A DNA stretch of 64,000 nt from the NCBI RefSeq assembly GCF_030818775.1, contig NZ_JAUTAU010000001.1, forward strand, positions 758,501-822,500. Direction: 5' to 3'. Source of the DNA: Bacillus sp. SORGH_AS_0510 (GTDB lineage Bacteria; Bacillota; Bacilli; Bacillales; Cytobacillaceae). Within the stretch, counting starts at the first letter, position 1, and the number at the start of each line of letters is the position of its first letter. This document shows positions 9,040-17,768 of this stretch, in pieces. A program made the position numbers and the translations under genes. The notes below the pieces were generated by a model that was given only the letters and a program-made list of their open reading frames with translations, made no database searches and was not told the origin of the DNA.

Positions 9040-9045
9040 GGTGCC

Positions 9046-9536
9046 GGGGGGACGGTTCTGGTGGCACTTTGCTATGGGAACGTAGCCAACTCTCGACAAT
9101 CTTCTGCGTGTTTTATTAGCGGAAGTCCTTTATGTATCTAGGCTCAGCACGCTGTTAATTAAACGTCCGATTAGTATCGAATAACATGATAATTTGTTGA
9201 AGACTGTCCTTTGAGGAGAAGATACTATAATTTTGATGAAAAAAGCGGAAACATGTTACTGAGTTTTCGACAATCTTCTTATAGTATTTTGCCTGAATAA
9301 GGCTTGTTTAAGCCATTCTTGAAGTTTTTAATTAAACGTTTGAATAGTATAGCATATAGAGGGAATTGACAAACCGTGACGATAGATATGGTTCTTATTG
9401 TCGAAATCATCGCTTAAAACAAATCAAGTCACACCATCCAGATGGAACTTGACCATAAAATTTGATCCCTAATCCTAGAAGGTAACGGTAAGGTTTCAGT
9501 CGGCCTTATCAAGAAAAGCCACCAGAACCGTCCCCC
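9046..9536. repeat. Second-family REP-like arms enclosing a noncoding element
   Basis: The 19-bp arm GGGGGACGGTTCTGGTGGC at 9046-9065 is repeated in inverted orientation at 9518-9536. The two arms enclose about 450 bp that contains the paired-box element described separately. No open reading frame of substance lies inside. The arrangement looks like a small non-autonomous mobile unit or two independent REP insertions. Confidence 0.75.
9155..9360 (+). repeat. Paired-box noncoding element, copy A
   Basis: Box 1 (near 9161, AAACGTCCGATTAGTAT) and box 2 (near 9334, AAACGTTTGAATAGTATAGC) are 173 bp apart, exactly as in copy B. Between them a TTTTCGACAATCTTC segment aligns with copies B and C. The region between 9040 and 9718 contains no convincing gene. 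Confidence 0.6.
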
Positions 9537-9718
9537 TGGTTTCCCCCTGTTGAAATCACTATCCCCCCCATATATATAAGATTTCTTACGAAGTAATATT
9601 ATTGTGGAATAAAGATAAGAAATATTATCGTCAAAAGAGTCTTTAATCTGTTATATATACGGGTATTACATATGAATGTAATAAAAAGGTTTGAATTAAT
9701 ACGCGGGAGAGTAGATGA

Positions 9719-11893
9719 ATGTCAGAGGAAACGTATCGTTATCGTCAGGAGCGAAAACAAGCTGAAAAAACAAGGGAGAGTCAACTAAGAAACAAAAAGT
9801 CTCCTAAAAAAGGATCATTGTTAAAAAAAGTGCTAATTAGTTGCTTGATACTCGCTGTTGTTTCAATAGGAATAGTCACAGTGGCAATCGGGGGAATGAT
9901 TAAGGATACGCCTAAATTAGATCCTTCGAAATTAGCCGATCCACTTTCTACAAAATTTTATGATAAAAATGGCCAATTTCTCTATGAATACGGGAAAGAG
10001 AAGAGGACAAAAATCACGTATGCTCAAGTTCCCAAAATGTTAGAGCACGCATTCATTGCGACGGAAGACGCACGTTTTTATCAACACAGCGGTGTCGATA
10101 TTAAAGGAACACTTAGAGCCATTTTTGAAAATGTTACCGGGAATTTTGGTTCACAGGGTGGAAGTACAATTACACAGCAGGTAATCAAAAACTCATTTTT
10201 GACCCCTCAGAAAACAATAAAGCGAAAAGTGCAGGAATGGGACTTGGCCTATCAGCTGGAACAAAAATATTCAAAGCAAGATATTTTCATGATGTATTTA
10301 AATAAGATTTACCTTGGAGCCGGGGCATATGGAGTGGCAACAGCCGCGAAAACCTACTATGGAATCGATGCCAATCACTTAAAGGAATTGACACTTCCGG
10401 AAATGGCAATGCTGGCCGGTCTCCCACAAAGCCCAAGTAATTATGATCCAACTAAACCTGAGCACAAAGAAGCTGCGACGAAACGCCGTAATATTGTTCT
10501 AGGCGCTATGTACAAACAAGGGTACATTTCTAAGAAAGAAATGAAGGATGCCATGAAAGTTCCAGTTACAGAAGGACTTGTGGCGAAAAGTAATCAACAA
10601 GGTATGCCATATGAAGCGTTCTTGGATGCTGCTGTAAAAGAAGTGAAAGGAAAGCTTAAGAACGTAGACATCCACACGGATGGTGTGTCTATTTATACCA
10701 CCCTAGATCCGAAAGCACAGGAATATGCGGATAAAATCATGAACACCAATACGATTATTTCTTATCCCAATGAAAATTTTCAGGGGGCTTTCGTTTTTTT
10801 AGATACAAAAACGGGGGAAGTTCGTGCCATTGGAAGTGGAAGAAACGACTATAAAGCGTCATTTCTAGGGAACAACTTTGCGATTAATTTAAAGCGCCAG
10901 CCCGGGTCCTCGTTTAAGCCGATTCTTGATTATGGCCCGGCTATTGAAAAGTTAAAATGGTCTACTGCGCATCAAATTGACGATAAGGAAACCACCTATT
11001 CAAATGGGCAGCCCATTTCAAACTGGGATCATCAATATCATGGAAAGCTGACCATCAGAACGGCTCTCCAATGGTCCTACAATATTCCCGCCCTTCTCAC
11101 ACTAAGGGAAGTCGGAATGGGAGATGCGAAGACCTTTGCTGAAGGACTTGGTCTTACATTTGACCATGAACAAGTATATGAATCCTATGCAATCGGAAGT
11201 AATACAGTTAATCCGTTAGAGATGGCAGGAGCCTACAGTGCCTTTGGAAATAATGGAGTATATAATAAACCGCATTTTGTTCAAAAAGTAGTCTTTCCGG
11301 ATGGAAAAGTCGTTAATTTTACCCCGAAACCAAAACAAGTTATGCATGATTACACAGCATACATGGTGACAGATATGCTGCGGACTGTTGTAAACTCTGG
11401 AACAGGAACGACAGCAAATGTCCCTGGGATTGATGTTGCAGGAAAAACGGGCACAACAAATTTTGACGATAAGACGATTGCACAGTTCGGATACCCGTCC
11501 AAGGCTACGAATGATAGTTGGATGGTTGGGTATACCCCACAATATTCAATGGCTGTTTGGACTGGTTATTCGAAAAATGGTTCTGGGAACTATATGCTGG
11601 GCAATGATACGAAAATTTCCCAACTTATGTTTAAAGCGATGATGCAAACATTCGCCACAGACCCATCCAAATTCCAGCAACCAAGTAACGTTTATCAAGT
11701 TAATAATGAGCTTTATATTAAAGGATCTAGCGATATTCCACCACCGCTACCAAAAAACGACAATAAAGGTAACCCTCCTGGAGGTCATGAGAAAATGAAA
11801 CCTAAACCTGGTGGTGGTGCGAAGCCTAAACCAGGAGGCCCCAAACCTAAGCATAATGGTGGAAAACATAAACCAGGGGGCCATAAACATTAA
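9719..11893 (+). CDS. Class A penicillin-binding protein (transglycosylase/transpeptidase)
   Basis: This 724-residue bifunctional enzyme polymerises and cross-links peptidoglycan on the outer face of the membrane. It has a basic cytoplasmic tail, a single membrane anchor (about residues 34-60), a GT51 transglycosylase domain with the catalytic Glu116 in TEDARFYQHSG, and a transpeptidase domain with SxxK at Ser397, SYN at 453-455 and KTG at 576-578. The final ~50 residues are a repetitive Gly/Pro/Lys/His tail (PKPGG, GGKHKPGG) of low complexity. It resembles Bacillus PBP1a/PbpF-type proteins. The GGGAGAG box upstream fits the ATG at 9719. The gene is monocistronic with a terminator downstream. 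Confidence 0.93.
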   Translation: MSEETYRYRQERKQAEKTRESQLRNKKSPKKGSLLKKVLISCLILAVVSIGIVTVAIGGMIKDTPKLDPSKLADPLSTKFYDKNGQFLYEYGKEKRTKITYAQVPKMLEHAFIATEDARFYQHSGVDIKGTLRAIFENVTGNFGSQGGSTITQQVIKNSFLTPQKTIKRKVQEWDLAYQLEQKYSKQDIFMMYLNKIYLGAGAYGVATAAKTYYGIDANHLKELTLPEMAMLAGLPQSPSNYDPTKPEHKEAATKRRNIVLGAMYKQGYISKKEMKDAMKVPVTEGLVAKSNQQGMPYEAFLDAAVKEVKGKLKNVDIHTDGVSIYTTLDPKAQEYADKIMNTNTIISYPNENFQGAFVFLDTKTGEVRAIGSGRNDYKASFLGNNFAINLKRQPGSSFKPILDYGPAIEKLKWSTAHQIDDKETTYSNGQPISNWDHQYHGKLTIRTALQWSYNIPALLTLREVGMGDAKTFAEGLGLTFDHEQVYESYAIGSNTVNPLEMAGAYSAFGNNGVYNKPHFVQKVVFPDGKVVNFTPKPKQVMHDYTAYMVTDMLRTVVNSGTGTTANVPGIDVAGKTGTTNFDDKTIAQFGYPSKATNDSWMVGYTPQYSMAVWTGYSKNGSGNYMLGNDTKISQLMFKAMMQTFATDPSKFQQPSNVYQVNNELYIKGSSDIPPPLPKNDNKGNPPGGHEKMKPKPGGGAKPKPGGPKPKHNGGKHKPGGHKH

Positions 11894-11985
11894 TAAGGAT
11901 GGGTAACTAATTCGCCATGTCAAAACGCTATTTGGGTCTTGTTCCATAGGCGAGAAGGTGGGGAGTTAGTTTCCTGGTGAAGAGA

Positions 11986-12016
11986 AACAAGGGGTAGCAG
12001 AAGTTACCCCTTGTTA
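11986..12016. terminator. Bidirectional terminator
   Basis: AACAAGGGGTAxxAGAAGTTACCCCTTGTT-type hairpin between the convergent PBP and methyltransferase genes; the stem is about 11 bp with A/T-rich flanks. Confidence 0.8.
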
Positions 12017-12613
12017 TCACTTTATACTACTGGATATAAACATGGAGGCGTCTTGTTTCATGAAGATACTATGGCCATGATAGAATGTCTTCATTTCAAT
12101 GGATTGAAATCCTACTTCGGATAATCTCTCTTTCAGTTCTTCATGTGAAAAACCGTTATGCACTTTTGGGTGGTTAATACTTTCATTTTTGTCAAAATCA
12201 ATAATAAGTAGCTTGCCACCATGATTTAGAATATTGAACAACTCTTGTAAAATTTTCCCGGTATCCGGAATGTGAAGAAGGACAAGCGACATTAACACAA
12301 TGTCTGTCTTCAGTTCAGGCGTTCCTTGGGTAAAATCAGAATAAAGCACTTTTGCGTTGGTTAATTCTCCATGAGAAATTTTAGCTTCCGCAACCTCCAA
12401 CATTTGTTTGGATGAATCCACCAACAAAACGGAATCCACTAAATCGGTTAATTCTAAGCTAACTAGACCCGTTCCACTCCCATAGTCAATTAAAGATTTT
12501 GATTTGCTATTTTGTAATTCAGGTCTTACTTCCTTCACGATCACTTTCGCTAATTCCATTCTTTCTTCCGTATCATATCTTTTTGCCAACTCTTCAAACA
12601 CGTTATTTTCCAT
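12017..12613 (-). CDS. Class I SAM-dependent methyltransferase
   Basis: This 198-residue cytoplasmic protein has a Rossmann-type methyltransferase fold. Motif I is LIDYGSGTGLVSLEL (about residues 41-55), followed by an acidic residue at the end of strand 2 (VLLVDSS) and the motif DIVLMSLVLLHIPD for strand 4. The C-terminal SHEELKERLSEVGFQSIEMKTFYHG matches the family of small-molecule methyltransferases found in Bacillus. The substrate is not evident. The ATG at 12613 is the first and fits the fold. It is the only gene in its transcription unit, with a MITE-like repeat upstream. Confidence 0.85.
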   Translation of the reverse strand: MENNVFEELAKRYDTEERMELAKVIVKEVRPELQNSKSKSLIDYGSGTGLVSLELTDLVDSVLLVDSSKQMLEVAEAKISHGELTNAKVLYSDFTQGTPELKTDIVLMSLVLLHIPDTGKILQELFNILNHGGKLLIIDFDKNESINHPKVHNGFSHEELKERLSEVGFQSIEMKTFYHGHSIFMKQDASMFISSSIK

Positions 12614-12637
12614 AGTCCACTCCCATTTTTATAAATT

Positions 12638-12820
12638 AGGCTTTGTTAAACTTGTCTGTTGATTTGTGCTCTAGGCACGAGCGGTTCGTGGGCGTTTCGG
12701 CGAGCCTCCTCGTCGCTTGCGCCTGCGGGGCTCCCCTGACCCGCACTCCCACAGGAGTCTTCGTGCCTTCCGCTCCAATCAACAGGGTATAAAAATCAAC
12801 AATGTTCTTTAACACAGCCT
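12638..12820. mobile_element. MITE-like repeat with terminal inverted repeats
   Basis: The ends AGGCTTTGTTAAA and TTTAACACAGCCT are inverted repeats with one mismatch. Inside are further inverted segments (CTGTTGATT / AATCAACAG, and GAGCGG...CCGCTC). The interior is GC-rich and has the AGGCACGA...TCGTGCCT, CGCAGG and GACGAGGAGG-type words known from a repeat family scattered through Bacillus genomes. There is no coding potential and no clear target duplication. It fills most of the 370-bp gap upstream of the methyltransferase gene. Confidence 0.7.
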
Positions 12821-12980
12821 AAAATTAAAATCACATCTACATAGTGGTCATTATAGCAAATATCAAAACTTTGTAGAATTCCTCGCTTTGTTGGCTTTTT
12901 TCTATATTGATACATCGGGGCAGAGTGGGTTAATATGCTCATAGGAGTAGAACTCAAGTAATGATAGGAGAAAGATGTGA

Positions 12981-13184
12981 ATGGAATATCCAATTTGTGT
13001 ACGTTGTAAAAGTCCGGTCAGAGTAAATCAAGACAGCTATGAAGTATTTGAAAAAATGCACTGGACGTGCTTTCATTATGAATTTAACCACGATGGTATG
13101 GATCCGGATGAGCCTTGTGATGATCCAGGTTGTCCAACACTAGCTTTACTAGAGAAATACAATATTAGCCCGGTGTTAAATTAA
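12981..13184 (+). CDS. Small cysteine-rich protein (possible zinc binding)
   Basis: This 67-residue protein is preceded by GGAGAAAGATGTGA. It has two cysteine pairs: C-V-R-C near residues 6-9, and a later CDDPGC pair near residues 46-51. A further Cys/His cluster (WTCFHYEFNH) lies between them. The layout suggests a small zinc-ribbon-like fold. I do not know a named family or function. A terminator follows immediately, shared with the convergent spore protein gene. Confidence 0.6.
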   Translation: MEYPICVRCKSPVRVNQDSYEVFEKMHWTCFHYEFNHDGMDPDEPCDDPGCPTLALLEKYNISPVLN

Positions 13185-13186
13185 AA

Positions 13187-13218
13187 AATTAAAAAACCAC
13201 GTATCGTGGTTTTTTTAA
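13187..13218. terminator. Bidirectional terminator
   Basis: Stem AAAACCACG / CGTGGTTTT with TAT loop and A- and T-runs on both sides, between the convergent small cysteine-rich protein gene and the spore protein gene. Confidence 0.9.
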
Positions 13219-13373
13219 TCTCTCATGGCTCCTGCTTCGCGGGATGTCATTGCCCCTTGTCCTGCGTTTACATCTTTTTGGATTTGTTGCTTCACTTGTT
13301 GTGCATCGGTTCCGGCAAATTCCGGTTGCATGACGGAACCCGCATTCTTATTAGTTTGTTGATTCTGTTTCAT
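13215..13373 (-). CDS. Gamma-type small acid-soluble spore protein
   Basis: This 52-residue protein has the gamma-SASP hallmark EFAGTDAQQVKQQ, corresponding to the EFASETDxQQVKxQN repeat of SspE-like proteins, with a Gln/Asn-rich composition. These proteins are stored in the spore core and degraded during germination to supply amino acids. Only one repeat is present, while SspE usually carries two, so this is a short member. The ATG at 13373 has GGAGGGG about eight bases upstream; an in-frame earlier start adds ten residues that overlap that box. Forespore sigma-G control is typical but no promoter was verified. Confidence 0.7.
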   Translation of the reverse strand: MKQNQQTNKNAGSVMQPEFAGTDAQQVKQQIQKDVNAGQGAMTSREAGAMRD

Positions 13374-13559
13374 AGAAAATCCCCTCCAATCATAATTAAA
13401 CAATATTATTTTTCACAAATAACCACCCCAAATATGCAAAAGAATCCCCAGTTACTAACAACGCACCATTTTACACGTATTTCTGAGAAAGCACCTGGCA
13501 TTCTCCCCATTTCAGCTCATATACATGATAACAATGGAATCAACTCAGGGGGTGAAGGC

Positions 13560-13964
13560 TTGAACCGGCATGTCGAACGGATTGCCCAAATTTTACAGAC
13601 CCTAACGGAAACCTCTCCAGCTTATAAAAACCCTATCGGATTTCGGCTAACCCCGCTCTTATTGGAAATGGACTGGGCGATCCAACACATCAACCATCTC
13701 CTTCAACAACAAACCAATCACAAAGATCATCTTAAACCATATATCTCCGTTTTATATCGTGCCGATGAGGCGGCGGACCCGTTAATCCATGGCTGGGAAA
13801 GGGCGGCCAAATGGATGGAAAGTCCTGAATACCCGGAAATAGTGAAAAGAAGAGAACTTTATCACTTCTTGAGAGAGGAGTTAAAAAGCTTGGTTCCTTA
13901 TGTGGAAAAAATTTTTGGTAAGGAAGAAGCTCGTTTTATCATCCCTCCATTATTCAGAGGGTAG
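13560..13964 (+). CDS. Hypothetical helical protein linked to molybdoenzyme
   Basis: This 134-residue protein appears all-helical (HVERIAQILQTLTETSP, LLLEMDWAIQHINHLLQQ, REELKSLVPYVEKIF) with no membrane segment. I do not recognise the family. A TTG at 13560 is preceded by AGGGGGTGAAGG at good spacing; the longer open frame from 13206 runs through the gamma-SASP gene on the other strand and is not credible. The stop is 16 bases before the molybdopterin oxidoreductase gene, so they are probably co-transcribed. A role as assembly chaperone or small subunit is possible but is only inferred from position. Confidence 0.6.
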   Translation: MNRHVERIAQILQTLTETSPAYKNPIGFRLTPLLLEMDWAIQHINHLLQQQTNHKDHLKPYISVLYRADEAADPLIHGWERAAKWMESPEYPEIVKRRELYHFLREELKSLVPYVEKIFGKEEARFIIPPLFRG

Positions 13965-13980
13965 GAAGTAGGTGACGTAG

Positions 13981-16443
13981 ATGTCTTGGAATGATGAATC
14001 CAGGGTCGATATGAATGTGTACTCCCAAGGAGAAGTAGATAAATGGGTGTATAGCACTTGCAATATTTGTTCCATCGGTTGCGGCTGCTACATCGCTGTG
14101 AAGGATAACAAAATTGTGGGGATAAAGGGGAATGCGGATCACCCTATCAACAGGGGGAGATTAGGACCGAAAGGGGAAAATCAGTGGTACGCCAATAACA
14201 GTCCTGAGCGGTTGCTCACACCGTTAATCCGGAAACATGGCACGCTGGTTCCGGCCTCATGGGACGAAGCGTTAACCCTCATTGTTCAAAAAACAAAACA
14301 AACCCTCGACACGTTCGGGGGAAATGGAGTCGCGATTTATTCTACCGGTCAGTCCACGATCGAAACCTATTATACGATTGGAAAAATCGGAAGAGCGGGG
14401 CTTCGTTCCCATCTGTTAGATGCCAATACGCGATTGTGTACGTCTACCACTGAATGGGCGCTCTTGCAATCCTTTGGTGCGGATGGCGTACCAGCTTCCA
14501 TGGACGATGTGGACATGGCGGATACGCTCATGCTGTTTGGGCATAACCCTGCAGAGACGGGAACCGTTCTTTTTGAACGAATCATGAAACGGAAGAGGGA
14601 GACGGGGTCGCCGTATCTGATTGTTGTGGATGTGAGAAAAACATTAACAGCAAAGGAAGCGGATTTATTTTTACAATTAAATCCTGGAACTAATTTGGCG
14701 CTGTTAAATGGCATCCTTCATCTGATCATTCGTGAAGGCGTGCTTGACCATCCATTTATTCGAAACCATACGATTCATTTCGATGAGATGAAAAAATCGG
14801 TGGAGCCGTGGACGACGGAGCTCACTGCACAAGTCACAGGTGTGCCGGTGGAGCAGATTCGGAAAGCGGCGGAAGTGTTGGGGCGAACACCAACCCTTGT
14901 ATCTACCACCCTTCAAGGTGCCTATCAAAGTGTAGACGCGACCAGTTCGTGTGTCGCGATTAATAATTTGCACCTAATGAGAGGATTAATTGGAAAACCG
15001 GGATGTGGTCCGTTCCATATGGCTGGCCAGCCGAGTTCTTCTTCTAATCGAACGGTGGGTGGTGTGGGTACCTATCCCGGTAATCGAAATTCGGATAATC
15101 CGAAACATATAGAAGAAATGGCTCGCTTATGGAATGTCGACCCGACGCATCTTGAAGTGGGGCCAGAGAAGGGGATTGAAGAGATTGTCCATTTGATGGA
15201 GCAGGGGAAGGTGGGCGTGTTTTGGAACATCAATACGAATCCCATGGTTTCGCTTCCGAATCGCAAACGAGCGAGGAAGGCTTTTGAAAAAACATTTGTG
15301 GTCGTGCAAGATGCCTTTTTAACGGAGACGACGGAAGTGGCTGATGTCGTGCTGCCTGTTGCCATTTGGGGAGAAAAAGAAGGAACGATGGAAAATACCG
15401 ACCGGACCATTAACCTTTTAACGAAGGCAGTTGATCCGCCAAATGGGGTATTATCTGATTTTGACATTTTGCTGGAATTCGCTAAACGCATGGAGTTTAA
15501 GGATAAGGATGGCAGCCCGCTGATTTCGTATCGGACGCCAGAGGAATGCTTTGAAGAGTGGAAGGGGATTTCTAGGGGAAGACCGAGTGATATGTCGGGT
15601 ATTACGTATGAAAAATTAATGAAATACAATGGTCTGAGGTGGCCGGTCAATGAGGAGCATCCGCTTGGTACGCCGAGGTTGTATAGTGATTTTAAGTTTC
15701 ACACGACGGCGGATGATGCGCAAAGCTATGGCAAGGTTCTTTTTACTGGAAGGCCACGGACGAAGGAGGAGTTTGAACGTCTCCAGGCCAATGGAAGAGC
15801 CATTATGTATGCGACCCATTATGTTCCGCCGGCGGAGCAGCCAAGAGAGAAGTTTCCGCTTTGGTTAACCACGGGTCGTCTTGTCTGGCATTGGCATACG
15901 CGGACAAAAACGGGGCGGTCGCCTTATCTGCAAATGATTGCCCCTCAAGGGTATGTGGAAATCCATGTGAAGGATGCGGAGGACTTGGGGCTGATTCCGG
16001 GAGAGGTGGTTCGGGTTGTTTCCCCGAGAGGCAGCATCAAGGTTCCTGCTAGAATTGTAGATACCGTGAAACAGGGGGTGGTATTTGTCCCTTTTCATTA
16101 CGGAACATGGGAAAACGATGAGGCGGCGAATGAATTAACCGTTGATTTTACGGATCCTTTATCCAAACAGCCAACCTTCAAGCAGTCCTCCTGCCGGGTG
16201 GAGACGTTGAGGAAACGGTACCGGGTTAGTTCTTCCGATAAGTTAGAACAGATTGCGGCTGAGAATCGCTTAACGCTAGAGGAGTTGGCCCGAATCAACC
16301 GAATGATGCCACCATATCGGGCGGACATCGGAAGTGAAGTAGAAGTCCCGCTTTCCAGAGTGAATGTAGAGATCCCCCCATATATGCCATATCGGAACAT
16401 TGAAAGATGGCCACATTTTGGGGACAGTCCCCCACTGCTTTAA
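13981..16443 (+). CDS. Molybdopterin oxidoreductase (nitrate reductase/formate dehydrogenase superfamily) with LysM-like tail
   Basis: This 820-residue protein belongs to the DMSO-reductase superfamily. It has an N-terminal iron-sulphur motif (CNICSIGCGC, about residues 27-36), the molybdenum-ligand region NTRLCTST with a Cys, and typical domains through the C-terminal RTGRSPYL-type region. The fourth cluster ligand, which should be a Cys in the RLCPKG motif, is Gly here (RLGPKG). Residues from about 752 (YRVSSSDKLEQIAAENRLT) resemble a LysM domain, unusual for a cytoplasmic enzyme with no signal peptide. The last residues GDSPPLL come from a REP palindrome. The substrate is not clear. Confidence 0.85.
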   Translation: MSWNDESRVDMNVYSQGEVDKWVYSTCNICSIGCGCYIAVKDNKIVGIKGNADHPINRGRLGPKGENQWYANNSPERLLTPLIRKHGTLVPASWDEALTLIVQKTKQTLDTFGGNGVAIYSTGQSTIETYYTIGKIGRAGLRSHLLDANTRLCTSTTEWALLQSFGADGVPASMDDVDMADTLMLFGHNPAETGTVLFERIMKRKRETGSPYLIVVDVRKTLTAKEADLFLQLNPGTNLALLNGILHLIIREGVLDHPFIRNHTIHFDEMKKSVEPWTTELTAQVTGVPVEQIRKAAEVLGRTPTLVSTTLQGAYQSVDATSSCVAINNLHLMRGLIGKPGCGPFHMAGQPSSSSNRTVGGVGTYPGNRNSDNPKHIEEMARLWNVDPTHLEVGPEKGIEEIVHLMEQGKVGVFWNINTNPMVSLPNRKRARKAFEKTFVVVQDAFLTETTEVADVVLPVAIWGEKEGTMENTDRTINLLTKAVDPPNGVLSDFDILLEFAKRMEFKDKDGSPLISYRTPEECFEEWKGISRGRPSDMSGITYEKLMKYNGLRWPVNEEHPLGTPRLYSDFKFHTTADDAQSYGKVLFTGRPRTKEEFERLQANGRAIMYATHYVPPAEQPREKFPLWLTTGRLVWHWHTRTKTGRSPYLQMIAPQGYVEIHVKDAEDLGLIPGEVVRVVSPRGSIKVPARIVDTVKQGVVFVPFHYGTWENDEAANELTVDFTDPLSKQPTFKQSSCRVETLRKRYRVSSSDKLEQIAAENRLTLEELARINRMMPPYRADIGSEVEVPLSRVNVEIPPYMPYRNIERWPHFGDSPPLL

Positions 16444-16463
16444 AGCAGCGGGGGACTGTCCCC
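16420..16463. repeat. REP-like palindrome, copy 7
   Basis: Same family, with CTGCTTTAAAGCAG centre. The molybdoenzyme gene stops inside it. Confidence 0.95.
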
Positions 16464-16517
16464 TCCTTTTTTGGGCATTTTAAAAGTTACACTCCGTTGG
16501 AATGTAACTTCTCTCGT

Positions 16518-17012
16518 TTATTTTAAAATAGAAATAATATCTTCTTCCTGCACATCAACCTGTCCACTCTTTCGAATCTCGACCCGTTCACCGTCCCCCA
16601 GATTGGTAAATACAATCGGTGTGATGGTTGACGTTGCATGTTCTTTGACATAATCCAGGTCGACCCTCAATAACGGTTGTCCCTTTTTCACATGTGCGCC
16701 TTCGGTAACCAACACGTCAAAGCCTTGGCCCTTCAAGTTGACGGTATCGATTCCCACGTGAAGTAAGATTTCGCGGCCTGAGTCGGATTGGATCCCCATC
16801 GCATGCTTCGTTGGAAACAAATTCATAATGGTTCCATCCACGGGAGAAACGACCGTACCCTCTGATGGCACAATGGCAAAGCCGTCGCCCATCATTTTTC
16901 CGGAGAAGACGGCGTCAGGCACGTCTGTGATGGGTATCAGTTGCCCTTTCATCGGAGAAACGACCGAATCCCCCTTATTATCTTTACCTATTCCAAATAA
17001 TTTCTTCAACAT
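16518..17012 (-). CDS. PTS glucose-type EIIA protein
   Basis: This 164-residue cytoplasmic protein is a IIA-Glc-type phosphocarrier that passes phosphate from HPr to a IIB domain. The conserved histidines are visible at about residue 70 (PTKHAMGI) and at about residue 85 (LLHVGIDTV), the latter being the phosphorylation site. The ATG at 17012 follows GGAGGTAATGAGG at seven bases; two upstream in-frame ATGs overlap that box. It lies 25 bases after nagB on the same strand. NagE across the divergent promoter lacks a IIA domain, so this protein probably serves it. Confidence 0.92.
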   Translation of the reverse strand: MLKKLFGIGKDNKGDSVVSPMKGQLIPITDVPDAVFSGKMMGDGFAIVPSEGTVVSPVDGTIMNLFPTKHAMGIQSDSGREILLHVGIDTVNLKGQGFDVLVTEGAHVKKGQPLLRVDLDYVKEHATSTITPIVFTNLGDGERVEIRKSGQVDVQEEDIISILK

Positions 17013-17036
17013 CCTCATTACCTCCATGGCTTAGTC

Positions 17037-17768
17037 TTATACAACGATAGTTCCGATCGCCGCCTCATCCGCGATAATGGTCACATGTGGGTGATTCCTC
17101 AAGACCGAGGCAGGAAAGTCTTCGCTCACTTCACCATGTATTAGCTTTGCCAACGCGTCTTGTTTGTTCTCGCCTGAAATCAGCAATAGAATTTCTTTGC
17201 TGCGCAGAATGCTCGCAATCCCCATGGTAATCGCTTGCGTAGGCACTTCATTCAGACTGTTGAAAAATCTGGCGTTGGCCTCGCGTGTCGTAGGTGCTAG
17301 TTCGACAATATGTGTTTCGGATTGAAAGGAGGTCCCTGGCTCATTAAAACCAATATGACCGTTGCTGCCGATGCCAAGGATTTGCAGGTCAATCCCGCCA
17401 TGATTTTTCAAAAGGGTTTCATAGTCGCTGCATTGCTGCTGCGGATCCTTTGTATCTCCTAAAGGAACGTGGGTATTGGCCTTTGGGATATCAATCCGAT
17501 TAAATAATTGCTGGTTCATGAAATAACGGTAACTGTTAGGGTCTTCACCAGAAAGGCCCATGTATTCATCCAAGTTAAACGTGGTGACGTCTTGATAGGA
17601 AGTTTGGTTAGTTTGATGGTCCTTCACCAATTCATCATATAAGCCAACCGGAGTTCCGCCTGTTGCTAACCCAAGAGTGATGGCAGGATTGCGGCGAATT
17701 TTTTCGATTAGATACTCCGCGGCTTTTTGACTCATTTCTTCATAATTTTTCACATGTATAATCTTCAT
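17037..17768 (-). CDS. nagB: Glucosamine-6-phosphate deaminase
   Basis: This 243-residue cytoplasmic enzyme converts glucosamine-6-phosphate into fructose-6-phosphate and ammonia, the last step of GlcNAc catabolism. Conserved segments are LGLATGGTP (phosphate binding), NLDEYMGL with the catalytic Asp, and GIGSNGHIGFNEPG with the active-site His. The length matches the monomeric Bacillus NagB. The start overlaps the stop of nagA by four bases (ATGA), showing translational coupling. No allosteric C-terminal extension of the E. coli type is visible. Confidence 0.96.
   Translation of the reverse strand: MKIIHVKNYEEMSQKAAEYLIEKIRRNPAITLGLATGGTPVGLYDELVKDHQTNQTSYQDVTTFNLDEYMGLSGEDPNSYRYFMNQQLFNRIDIPKANTHVPLGDTKDPQQQCSDYETLLKNHGGIDLQILGIGSNGHIGFNEPGTSFQSETHIVELAPTTREANARFFNSLNEVPTQAITMGIASILRSKEILLLISGENKQDALAKLIHGEVSEDFPASVLRNHPHVTIIADEAAIGTIVV

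Noticed and set aside
13206..13559. Long N-terminal extension of the small helical protein before the molybdoenzyme
   Set aside because: It runs antisense through the spore protein gene and a terminator; the TTG at 13560 has a far better ribosome-binding site.
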